A DNA stretch of 33,342 bases from an uncultured Sulfitobacter sp. (lineage in GTDB: Bacteria; Pseudomonadota; Alphaproteobacteria; Rhodobacterales; Rhodobacteraceae): assembly GCA_937138475.1 (NCBI GenBank), contig CAKZPD010000009.1:1-33342 (forward strand), written 5' to 3'. Under the pieces are notes generated by a model. It was not told the DNA's origin and ran no database searches. It worked only from the letters and a program-made list of their open reading frames with translations. A program made the position numbers and the translations under genes. Below are positions 7,462 to 13,980 of the stretch, in pieces (positions within the stretch are counted from its first letter, which is position 1; the number at the start of each line of letters is the position of its first letter).

Positions 7462-7931
7462 TTGGGAACGAACGCTTCACGGCATGGATCGTTTTTCAGG
7501 GGGCAGATCATCGGCGCTTTTGGCGGATGTTCACGGCAAGGGGATGGCGGCATTGCTTCATCGTGGTTCCGGCATACAATCCCGCTGCGGGTCTTCGCGC
7601 TGGCCGCGCATCGGTTGTGATTGATCCGCGCACAAATCACGTTTCGGTTGATGTGCTGTTCATGCCGCCCAAACAGGTTGCCGAACACCTGCTGGATCAG
7701 GGCGCGAAATGCGTGATCAAATTCGATGTTGACCGACGCGGGCTTCCCGATTACGTTCCAAGAGGAATTTTGACGTGCGTTTCGATGTTGAAAGCAATTT
7801 GCGGGATCGGTGCTTGGTATGTTTGGACCCCGCAACACTTCGCAAGATGGCTTCTTCGAAATGGCGGTGAACTGGTGGTAAAGGATTTGGACGATGGCAA
7901 GCATGTTCGGGGCAAAGAAACCGAAACCTGA
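7458..7931 (+). CDS. Conserved phage protein between terminase and portal
   Basis: A 157-residue protein. Landmarks are ARGWRHCFIV near residue 30, VVIDPRTNHVSV near 60, and ILTCVSMLKAICGI with WTPQHFARWLL near 120-140. Alphaproteobacterial phages often carry a protein at this position with the same plan (FRHCF, then FTCV-x-x-x-K-x-x-x-GI, then TPxQLxRxL). The order His first, Cys later recalls circularly permuted NlpC/P60-type folds, so an enzyme is possible, but this is an inference. The start is set by the ATGA overlap. Confidence 0.6.
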   Translation: MIGNERFTAWIVFQGADHRRFWRMFTARGWRHCFIVVPAYNPAAGLRAGRASVVIDPRTNHVSVDVLFMPPKQVAEHLLDQGAKCVIKFDVDRRGLPDYVPRGILTCVSMLKAICGIGAWYVWTPQHFARWLLRNGGELVVKDLDDGKHVRGKETET

Positions 7932-8103
7932 TGCAGCGATGCAGAGGGCCCAGCGCCGTCAATCCAAGGCTGTCGAAGACCAAACCGCTGATGAAGCCCG
8001 TGAACTGGGTTCCCGCAATCGCCTGATCGCCGCTACTCGCAAGGGTGGCGGTTTGTTTTCGCGGCAAGGCGGGGCGCAAGGCGTCAAAGAAACCCTTGGC
8101 TGA
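7894..8103 (+). CDS. Small basic protein before portal
   Basis: A 69-residue protein: SMFGAKKPKPD start, charged helix (AAMQRAQRRQSKAVED) and Gly-rich KGGGLFSRQGG end. Small proteins with this plan (FGxxKxPxP, charged helix, Gly-Leu-Gly tail) are regularly found just before podovirus-type portals. They are presumed minor head components. It overlaps the previous gene by 38 bases, which is longer than usual here, but the ribosome site GGATTTGG and conserved position support it. Confidence 0.6.
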   Translation: MASMFGAKKPKPDAAMQRAQRRQSKAVEDQTADEARELGSRNRLIAATRKGGGLFSRQGGAQGVKETLG

Positions 8104-8117
8104 AGATCGGGAAATGA

Positions 8118-9764
8118 ATGGCGCGTCTAACTGTTGGAACTGTCAAGGAAGCCTCTGACAAGGCGTGGACCGCAAAATCCCACTTCGATGAACTGATCAA
8201 GGAAGCGTTCGAATACGCTCTGCCAGATCGGAACAACTACCACTACAACGGCACGGGCAAACCGCAAGGCGCGGCGGGAACGAAGGGCAAGGATAAAACC
8301 TCACGCAAGGTTTTCGATAGCACCCTTCAGAACGATGCCATCAAGATCACAAATCGCATCCAATACGAACTGTTCCCGATTGGGCATCAGTGGGCGTCAT
8401 TCCTGCCGGGTGCGTTTGTTCAAACCGAACAGCAAGAACAGGCCCGTCGTGATCTGTATGCGCTGCAACAGGTGATCTTCACATCCATCAGCTTCAGCAA
8501 TTTCGATCTGTCCATTTCCGAATGGCTGCTGGAATTGGTTGTCGCTGGAACGGCCTGCATGATGGTCATGCCCGGTGATGAAGATAACCCCGTGGTTTAT
8601 CAGGCGGTGTCGCAATCTCATGTGGCTTTGCGCGAAGGTGCGCTGGGCAAGATCGACCTGATTTCGCGGATGCACAAGATGCGTGTCAGCTTGGTCGAAC
8701 AGACATGGCCGGATGCGAAGTTTGAAATCACGGAAGACGAACGCAAGGAAGATGCGGAAGTCGAACTGATTGACGTGTGCTACTACTCGGCCAAGGATCG
8801 TGAATGGTTCTATGACGTGATCGTCACCAACGGCCTGAAGTCCAAGGATGAAAAGCGGATCGTTGAACGGTCCTATCAGATTTGTCCTTGGGTCATTGCC
8901 CGCTGGAACAAGGCCGCTGAAGAAGTTCAAGGCCGGTCGCTGGTCATGCAAGCCCTGCCCGATGCCCGTGTTCTCTCTGCAATCAAATCGTATCTGCTGC
9001 GCCATGCTGCGTTGGCGATTGGCGGCGTGTTCATGGTCAAGAATGACGGCGTGGTCAACGCGAACAATGTGCGGGTATTCCCCGGCGCGACAATCCCGGT
9101 TCGCACGACTGGCGGTCCTGCTGGTGCATCCATCGCGCCGCTGCCGGTAGCTGGTGATGTGAACCTTGCTGATCTGGTCATTCGTGATCTGGTCAACTCG
9201 ATCCACCAAATCATGCTGAATGACGGGATGCCGGATATTCAGGATGGGGTTCGGACGGCAACAGAACTGATCGAGCGCATGAAGGAACTGCAACAGTCGC
9301 TTGGTGCGCCGTTCGCGCGTATCCTGAAGGAAGGCATCGTTCCGATGCTGGAAGCGACAATCATGGTTCTGGCTGAACAGGGGGTCATCCCTGTTGAAGC
9401 TGATCGCAAGATCAAGTTGAACAACGGCGAAATCGATGTGAAGTTTGCATCGCCGTTGGTGCAAGGCCAGTCGATCCGCGAAGTCGAAGCGGCCCGCAAT
9501 GCCATGTCGATCACGGCTGAAGCGGCTGGCCCTGAAGCTGTCCAGTTGAACTTCAAGGTCGAAGACTTTGGCGCATGGGTTGGTGGCAAGCTGGGCGTGG
9601 TGCCAGACTTGATGCGCGGCGCGGAAGAACGGAAGAAACTGCAAGAACAGGCGGGCCAAATTCAGGCTGCGCAGGCGACGGGGCAACCCCCTGTCGGTGG
9701 GGCAGGCGGCGTGATGCCGCAACAACAACAGCAACAGGCCGGAGAAGTCCCGCTGGCCGCATGA
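8118..9764 (+). CDS. Portal (head-tail connector), T7 gp8 type
   Basis: A 548-residue protein of the podovirus head-tail connector family (T7 gp8). It forms the dodecameric ring at the packaging vertex. Typical elements: FEYALPDRNNY (about 31), KVFDSTLQNDAIKITNRIQ (about 64-82), LFPIGHQWASF, RNAMSI, and a wing with NSIHQIMLND and GVRTATELIERM in the middle of the C-terminal half. The last 40 residues are low complexity with a run of seven glutamines (codons CAA/CAG). Length is normal for the family. Starts 14 bases behind the small basic protein gene. Confidence 0.93.
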   Translation: MARLTVGTVKEASDKAWTAKSHFDELIKEAFEYALPDRNNYHYNGTGKPQGAAGTKGKDKTSRKVFDSTLQNDAIKITNRIQYELFPIGHQWASFLPGAFVQTEQQEQARRDLYALQQVIFTSISFSNFDLSISEWLLELVVAGTACMMVMPGDEDNPVVYQAVSQSHVALREGALGKIDLISRMHKMRVSLVEQTWPDAKFEITEDERKEDAEVELIDVCYYSAKDREWFYDVIVTNGLKSKDEKRIVERSYQICPWVIARWNKAAEEVQGRSLVMQALPDARVLSAIKSYLLRHAALAIGGVFMVKNDGVVNANNVRVFPGATIPVRTTGGPAGASIAPLPVAGDVNLADLVIRDLVNSIHQIMLNDGMPDIQDGVRTATELIERMKELQQSLGAPFARILKEGIVPMLEATIMVLAEQGVIPVEADRKIKLNNGEIDVKFASPLVQGQSIREVEAARNAMSITAEAAGPEAVQLNFKVEDFGAWVGGKLGVVPDLMRGAEERKKLQEQAGQIQAAQATGQPPVGGAGGVMPQQQQQQAGEVPLAA

Positions 9765-9776
9765 AGGTGAAGCGAA

Positions 9777-10148
9777 ATGATGGACAAAAATCAAGCGTTC
9801 GACTGGCTGTCGGGCGCTTCTGACATTCCAGCGGACGGCGGGATTGAACAGAACGAAGCTATGATGCGGGAAGCCGTTGAACAGCAAATGGAAATGGCTC
9901 GGTTGGTGCATTCCGTGTTCGAAACACCGCAAGGCATGGACCTTATGGAACGGCTTTACAACCTGACCCAAGGTGCGCCGCTGATGAAGGTGTCTGGCTC
10001 ATTGGTGGATGGCGAAGTCGCCCTTTCCCCTGCTGACTGGGCCTACATTCGGGAAGGACAAAACAGCGTGATCCGCTTCCTTCTCGGCCAAATCGAACTG
10101 GCGAAGAACCCGCCAGAAATGCAGCAACCACAGGAAGGTGAACAATGA
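9777..10148 (+). CDS. Bbp19-like phage protein
   Basis: A 123-residue protein. The stretch VHSVFETPQGMDLMERLYNLT (kept apart from the later YIREGQNSVIRFLLGQI) matches the Bbp19-like domain pattern: F-x-T-P-x-G, then a linker, then REGQ-x-x-V-x-x-x-L-x-x-I. Bbp19-like proteins sit between portal and scaffold in podovirus-type phages and are presumed minor virion or assembly proteins. Position agrees exactly. Either of two adjacent ATGs can be the start. Overlaps the next gene by ATGA. Confidence 0.6.
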   Translation: MMDKNQAFDWLSGASDIPADGGIEQNEAMMREAVEQQMEMARLVHSVFETPQGMDLMERLYNLTQGAPLMKVSGSLVDGEVALSPADWAYIREGQNSVIRFLLGQIELAKNPPEMQQPQEGEQ

Positions 10149-10744
10149 CCAAAGCAATGACACTGGCGGAAGCCATCAATGCGCTTGATCCGGCGCGTGA
10201 CGAAGACTGGACGGCAAACGGCGAACCCGCAATGGCGCGTGTCGAAGAACTGACCGGCAACCCTGATTTGAAACGTGCTGATGTTCGGGCCGCAACGCCT
10301 GAAGGCTTCAACCGTTCCAACGCTCACGCTGCGCCAACGCAAGGGGATGCCAATGCTGCCACCAATGATCCGCAAACCTCTGCCGCGTCATCTGATGCCG
10401 GTGCTGCGACCGGGGCCGATGCGGTGGGCGGTGATACAAGCGCCGTGGTGGAAGGCGAAGCGGGGGCGCAAATGTCAGACACGGCCAAAGCGGTTGCTGA
10501 ACTGATCGAAGGTTCCTTTGATGGCGAAGATTTCAACGCGGTGACACTGATGGAAGCTGTTGTCGCGGCGGCTCAATCGGATCGTTATGTGCGCAACTCT
10601 GCCCTTCAGAACCTTGTGCGCGGGTATCAGGTTTCCCAAGCCCAGATCAAAGACGTTCAAGGGCGGCTGGATGCGCGGATTGCGGATCGCAAGGCGAAGA
10701 ACGCTGCTTCCCGCGCGGCAACCGCGGCTGAAGCTGAAGGCTGA
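10145..10744 (+). CDS. Conserved head-region protein, unknown
   Basis: A 199-residue protein. Residues 8-55 carry LAEAINALDPARDEDWTANG followed by VEELTGNPDLKRADV and GFNRS, a short domain (x-LD-x-x-x-D-x-x-WTxxGxP ... T ... R) often seen in prophage proteins next to capsid genes. Residues 58-110 are a low-complexity Ala, Gly, Asp, Thr linker. Residues 110-199 are helical. Probably an assembly factor or minor head protein; not established. A terminator-like hairpin follows its stop. Confidence 0.6.
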   Translation: MTKAMTLAEAINALDPARDEDWTANGEPAMARVEELTGNPDLKRADVRAATPEGFNRSNAHAAPTQGDANAATNDPQTSAASSDAGAATGADAVGGDTSAVVEGEAGAQMSDTAKAVAELIEGSFDGEDFNAVTLMEAVVAAAQSDRYVRNSALQNLVRGYQVSQAQIKDVQGRLDARIADRKAKNAASRAATAAEAEG

Positions 10745-10778
10745 ACCCGCCTGATCGGTGAATGAAATACGGGGGGCG

Positions 10779-10802
10779 GGGCAATCAAGTCCTGCCCTTT
10801 TT
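10779..10802 (+). terminator. Intrinsic terminator-like hairpin before scaffold gene
   Basis: GGGCA and TGCCC form a stem with a 9-base loop, followed by five T. It lies 27 bases before the scaffold start. It could stop part of the upstream transcript or protect the 5' end of the scaffold message. Confidence 0.6.
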
Positions 10803-10828
10803 GACAACAGCAAGTGAGGAACACAAAG

Positions 10829-11848
10829 ATGAAATGGAACGAACGACGCGCAATGCTTATGGGCTTCAGCAAGGGGCCAGTATTCGACAAGCCGGATGAA
10901 GGCGGGTCTGGTGGTGACGGCGGAAATGATGACGCTGGTGGCGATGACAAGGGCGGCGATGATGGCGCTGGCACTGATCGCAGCGAAAAGGAAAACAAGT
11001 CTGGTCTGGGCGGTGGTCTGCTGGATCGTCGGTCAAAGTCGGATGACGGTGGTGATGGTGGCGACAAGGGTGGCGATGACAAGCCGCCTGCAAACGATGG
11101 TCGCCCTGAACACGTCCCCGAAAAGTTCTGGGATGTCGAAAAGGGCGCAATCAAATCGGAAGATTTGGGCAAGGCGTATGCGGAACTTGAAAAGGCCCAC
11201 GGCAAGCTGAAGCGCGAAAAGACCATTGGCGGGGAAGTTCCTGAAAGTCCATCGGATTACTTCAAAGACGGGCTGGAACTGGGCGAAGGCGTTGATCGCC
11301 TGACTGTCGATGGTCCTGATGATCCGGGTTTGAAAGCGTGGGGCGAAGTTTGCCACAAGCGCGGGATCGGGAAAGAACTGGCTGTCGATCTGGCGAAGGA
11401 TATGTTCACGATGATGAATGAACACGCGCCGGAACCCATCAACCCTGACGCGGAATATGACAAGCTGGGCAAGGGCGCTGATGCCATCATCGACGGCGTG
11501 TTCACTTGGGTTGATGGCGCTGAACGCTCCGGTCGCCTGTCTGAAGATGATGTGGAAATCGTCAACGGCTTGTCTCAAACAGCCAACGGGATCAAGTTCC
11601 TTGCTTCGATGCGGGCGATGGCCGGGGAAGAACGCATTCCGATTGTGCCTTCCACTGGTGCGCGTGGCATGTCGCAAGATCAGTGGCATGAGGAAATGAA
11701 GACCGCTGTGAAGTCCAAGGACTATAAGCGCCAAGCCGAACTGGAAGAAATGTCTGCGGGCATCTTCGGGGATCATGCCGCAAGCGGTGGCCGTGCTGGT
11801 GGCGTGAACAGCGAAAAGACGTTGACACGCGGCGGCGCTGGGAAGTAG
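10829..11848 (+). CDS. Capsid assembly scaffolding protein
   Basis: A 339-residue protein. The ATG at 10829 is preferred over a GTG 15 bases upstream because AGGA is 8 bases before it. After a short basic N-terminus, residues about 22-90 are an acidic Gly/Asp-rich repeat (GGDGGNDD, GGDDKGGDDG). Residues 92-125 carry RPEHVPEKFWD and YAELEKAHGKL, the hallmark of podovirus scaffolding proteins. The rest is helical, and the C-terminus is basic. It would fill the prohead interior and guide major capsid assembly, then leave. Position between portal and capsid genes agrees. Confidence 0.82.
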   Translation: MKWNERRAMLMGFSKGPVFDKPDEGGSGGDGGNDDAGGDDKGGDDGAGTDRSEKENKSGLGGGLLDRRSKSDDGGDGGDKGGDDKPPANDGRPEHVPEKFWDVEKGAIKSEDLGKAYAELEKAHGKLKREKTIGGEVPESPSDYFKDGLELGEGVDRLTVDGPDDPGLKAWGEVCHKRGIGKELAVDLAKDMFTMMNEHAPEPINPDAEYDKLGKGADAIIDGVFTWVDGAERSGRLSEDDVEIVNGLSQTANGIKFLASMRAMAGEERIPIVPSTGARGMSQDQWHEEMKTAVKSKDYKRQAELEEMSAGIFGDHAASGGRAGGVNSEKTLTRGGAGK

Positions 11849-11892
11849 GTTTTCAGCCATACCACCACGGGACGGCCTGCTTGGGCCAAGGG

Positions 11893-11922
11893 AAACCCAC
11901 TGCTTTCGGGCGGTGGGTTTTT
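11893..11922 (+). terminator. Intrinsic terminator between scaffold and capsid genes
   Basis: AAACCCAC pairs with GTGGGTTT around a 12-base loop, and the stem runs into five T. This is the best rightward terminator inside the head genes. It ends or weakens the scaffold transcript just before a promoter-like sequence. Confidence 0.75.
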
Positions 11923-11929
11923 CTGTGGC

Positions 11930-11959
11930 TTGACAAAAACGCAATGTGCTGTTTATTTT
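11930..11959 (+). promoter_or_regulatory. Sigma-70-type promoter for major capsid gene
   Basis: A perfect TTGACA -35 box is followed after 18 bases by TATTTT (11954-11959). It lies directly behind the terminator and about 165 bases before the capsid ATG. The 277-base gap 11849-12125 otherwise holds only this leader, with a strong AAGGGGA ribosome site near its end. Terminator followed by promoter suggests independent, strong capsid transcription by host RNA polymerase. Confidence 0.6.
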
Positions 11960-12125
11960 TGGCGCAACGGTGGCCCCCAATCGACAATCTGTTGACCGGC
12001 ATAATCCGTGACCAATACGCGGCCCGAAAAAGCCACGGGAACCTAACCGGCAACGGCCTTCCCAAAAACAGTTTCGCCCTAACCGCAATTCACCATTTAC
12101 TGAAACGCGGACAAGGGGAAACATC

Positions 12126-12971
12126 ATGTCTCGCAATCTCACTGCAAACGAACAGGCGTCCTTTGATGCTCGCGTGAAAGCGGCCTATGAAATGGGCGGT
12201 ATGCTTCGCGCGACTGTTGAAATCGCTGACAACATCGTGGGTTCAACCCATCGGTTCCACAAAATCGGCAAGGGCATGGCGACACGTCGCATCGACCAAA
12301 CCGACGTGATCCCGATGAACATCACGCATGGCAACGCAACCGCCACGCTGGAAGATTGGAACGCCGCTGAATACACCGGCATCTTCAATCAGCAAAAGGT
12401 TCCCTACAAGGAACAAGACAAACTGGCGACAATCATTGCCAACGCGATTGGGCGTCGTGAAGACCAGTTGATCATCGACGCGCTGGATGCTGCTGCCACT
12501 GCCTTGACGGTTGATACCGACGTGGGTGGTGTCGGTACCGGCCTGAACACGGCCAAGTGTCGTCGCGCACGTCGCCTGCTGAATGAAAAGGGTGTGCCGA
12601 AAGCCAAGGGCGAACGCTGCTTCCTGATTTCTTCGGAAGGCATGGAACAGCTTCTTGGCGATGGCGATGCCAACACGGTCGATAAGAACGTGATCAAGGC
12701 GCTGTATGACGGGGAAATCTCGCACTGGGTCGGCTTTGACTTCATCGAAGTTGAAGAACGCGACGAAGGCGGCTTGCCCAAGGCATCCAATGATCGGACC
12801 AACTTCGCCTATCACAAGGCTTCGACTGGTCTGGCTGTTGGCCTGAACATGCGCACTGAAGTCAACTATATCCCGGTGAAAACGTCGTATCTTGCGAACG
12901 GCATTTTCAGCGCGGGTTCGGTTGCCATCGACGCTGAAGGCATCGTGGAAGTCACCACGACTGAAGCCTAA
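12126..12971 (+). CDS. Major capsid protein
   Basis: A 281-residue protein of the podovirus-type capsid family (HK97 fold). Landmarks: LTANEQASFDARVKAAYE near the N-terminus, then FHKIGKGMATRR, WNAAEYTG, IANAIGRREDQLIIDAL (about 105-120), and ERCFLISSEGMEQLL in the central A-domain. The family makes the icosahedral shell. The start has AAGGGGA and its own promoter-like leader. The short length and lack of an N-terminal delta domain fit a capsid that uses a separate scaffold protein. Confidence 0.88.
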   Translation: MSRNLTANEQASFDARVKAAYEMGGMLRATVEIADNIVGSTHRFHKIGKGMATRRIDQTDVIPMNITHGNATATLEDWNAAEYTGIFNQQKVPYKEQDKLATIIANAIGRREDQLIIDALDAAATALTVDTDVGGVGTGLNTAKCRRARRLLNEKGVPKAKGERCFLISSEGMEQLLGDGDANTVDKNVIKALYDGEISHWVGFDFIEVEERDEGGLPKASNDRTNFAYHKASTGLAVGLNMRTEVNYIPVKTSYLANGIFSAGSVAIDAEGIVEVTTTEA

Positions 12972-13030
12972 GAACCTCGGCGGGGCGTCAATGTCCCGCT
13001 GATCCTCGAAACTCATAAGGGAAGCACATC

Positions 13031-13276
13031 ATGGCTTTTTCAAAGACGAAACTGGACCCCACTGGATCGGGTTCGAAAGGCGCTGGCGCTCGTGCCATTT
13101 ATCAAACGACTGACAACAAGGCGACGGTCAAAGGTGCGGGCTATTTCAACTCTGCGGCAAACGAACTGGCAAATACGAAGTCGATGCTGATCATCGCATC
13201 TGATGCCACATTCGAAGCCAAGGTGACGGCCACATCAACAACGGTGACGCTGGCGGCGCTTGACGCCTTCGTATAA
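13031..13276 (+). CDS. Putative head decoration/fibre protein
   Basis: An 81-residue beta-rich protein directly behind the capsid gene. It contains YQTTDNKATVKGAGYFNSA and then two predicted strands (SMLIIASDA, FEAKVTATSTTVTLAAL). Small proteins with the D-x-x-ATV-x-G-x-GYF pattern are common behind such capsid genes and are presumed to decorate the head. A start with AAGGGAAGC and flanking hairpins (GCGGG/CCCGC at about 12983-13002, terminator after the gene) suggest separate regulation. Role inferred from place. Confidence 0.6.
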   Translation: MAFSKTKLDPTGSGSKGAGARAIYQTTDNKATVKGAGYFNSAANELANTKSMLIIASDATFEAKVTATSTTVTLAALDAFV

Positions 13277-13305
13277 TCGTCGCCCTTGCTGTTGGGGGTG
13301 ATGCG

Positions 13306-13339
13306 GGGCGGTGCTGGGGTAACTCGGCCCGCCCTTTTT
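13306..13339 (+). terminator. Intrinsic terminator-like hairpin before tail genes
   Basis: GGGCGG pairs with CCGCCC around a 17-base loop, followed by five T. It lies between the small head gene and tail tubular protein A. The long loop makes it moderate. It fits the pattern of hairpins between successive head genes. Confidence 0.55.
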
Positions 13340-13353
13340 CATAAGGAAAGATC

Positions 13354-13980
13354 ATGGCTGAAACCGATATTTCAATTTGTTCCCGTGCATTGGTGACGCT
13401 TGGCGCTGAACCAATTTCGTCGTTTCTGGCCTCGGAAGGTGACACTGCGGTCATCTGCGCCAATATTTACCCCGGATTGAAAGCTGGGATCATGGCCCGG
13501 TATCAATGGCGCTTCCTGATGAAGAAGAAGGAACTGACACGGGATAGCCAAGCCCCTGTGGGTGAATGGAACTATTCCTACATCATTCCCGGTGATGCGA
13601 TTGGCCTTCCCAACGCGGTGTTCAGTTCAACATCGCAGCGTGTTCCTGAAGGGCAGTTTGAAGTTTTCGGGCGTCGGGTGTTCTGCAACTTTGAAACGCT
13701 GATCATGGATTACACGGCGGATGCACAGGAAGACACATGGCCCCCGTTCTTTGCTGATCTGATGGTCAAGTGCCTGTGCGCGGAAATCGCTTTTGCTGTC
13801 ACGGATCAACAGAATGTTTTGGAAACATGGTCGATCAAAGCCTATGGCTTGCCAAGCGAAGGTGGCGTTGGTGGTGCGCTGGGCGATGCAATGGCCCTCG
13901 ATGGGCAAAGCAACGGCACAACCGGGATTGTTTCGGATGCGTTCACAAATGCGCGGTTCGGCGGGGAAGGTTGGTTCTAA
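13354..13980 (+). CDS. Tail tubular protein A (gp11-type adaptor)
   Basis: A 208-residue protein of the T7 gp11 family, the 12-mer adaptor ring between portal and nozzle. Landmarks: ISICSRALVTLGAEPISSF (1-25), NIYPGLKAGIMARYQWRFLM (about 45-65), then WNYSYIIPGDAIGLP and DYTADAQEDTWPPFFADLM (about 115-130). Length is normal. Start has AAGGAAAG. Its stop shares bases with the start of the next gene (TAATG), as usual for this pair. Confidence 0.88.
   Translation: MAETDISICSRALVTLGAEPISSFLASEGDTAVICANIYPGLKAGIMARYQWRFLMKKKELTRDSQAPVGEWNYSYIIPGDAIGLPNAVFSSTSQRVPEGQFEVFGRRVFCNFETLIMDYTADAQEDTWPPFFADLMVKCLCAEIAFAVTDQQNVLETWSIKAYGLPSEGGVGGALGDAMALDGQSNGTTGIVSDAFTNARFGGEGWF

Noticed and set aside
8397..9971. 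524-codon open frame on the minus strand opposite the portal gene
   Set aside because: It is a shadow of the portal coding frame: the codon bias of the plus-strand gene rarely produces the reverse stops. Its product is rich in His, Arg and Phe with no domain pattern, and there is no ribosome site or promoter.
10801..10830. TTGACA directly behind the hairpin before the scaffold gene, as a promoter
   Set aside because: No acceptable -10 box at 16-18 bases spacing; the stretch there is the ribosome site and start of the scaffold gene.
11033..12142. 369-codon minus-strand frame across scaffold gene and capsid leader
   Set aside because: Antisense to the scaffold, runs through the terminator and promoter region, no ribosome site and no sensible protein features.
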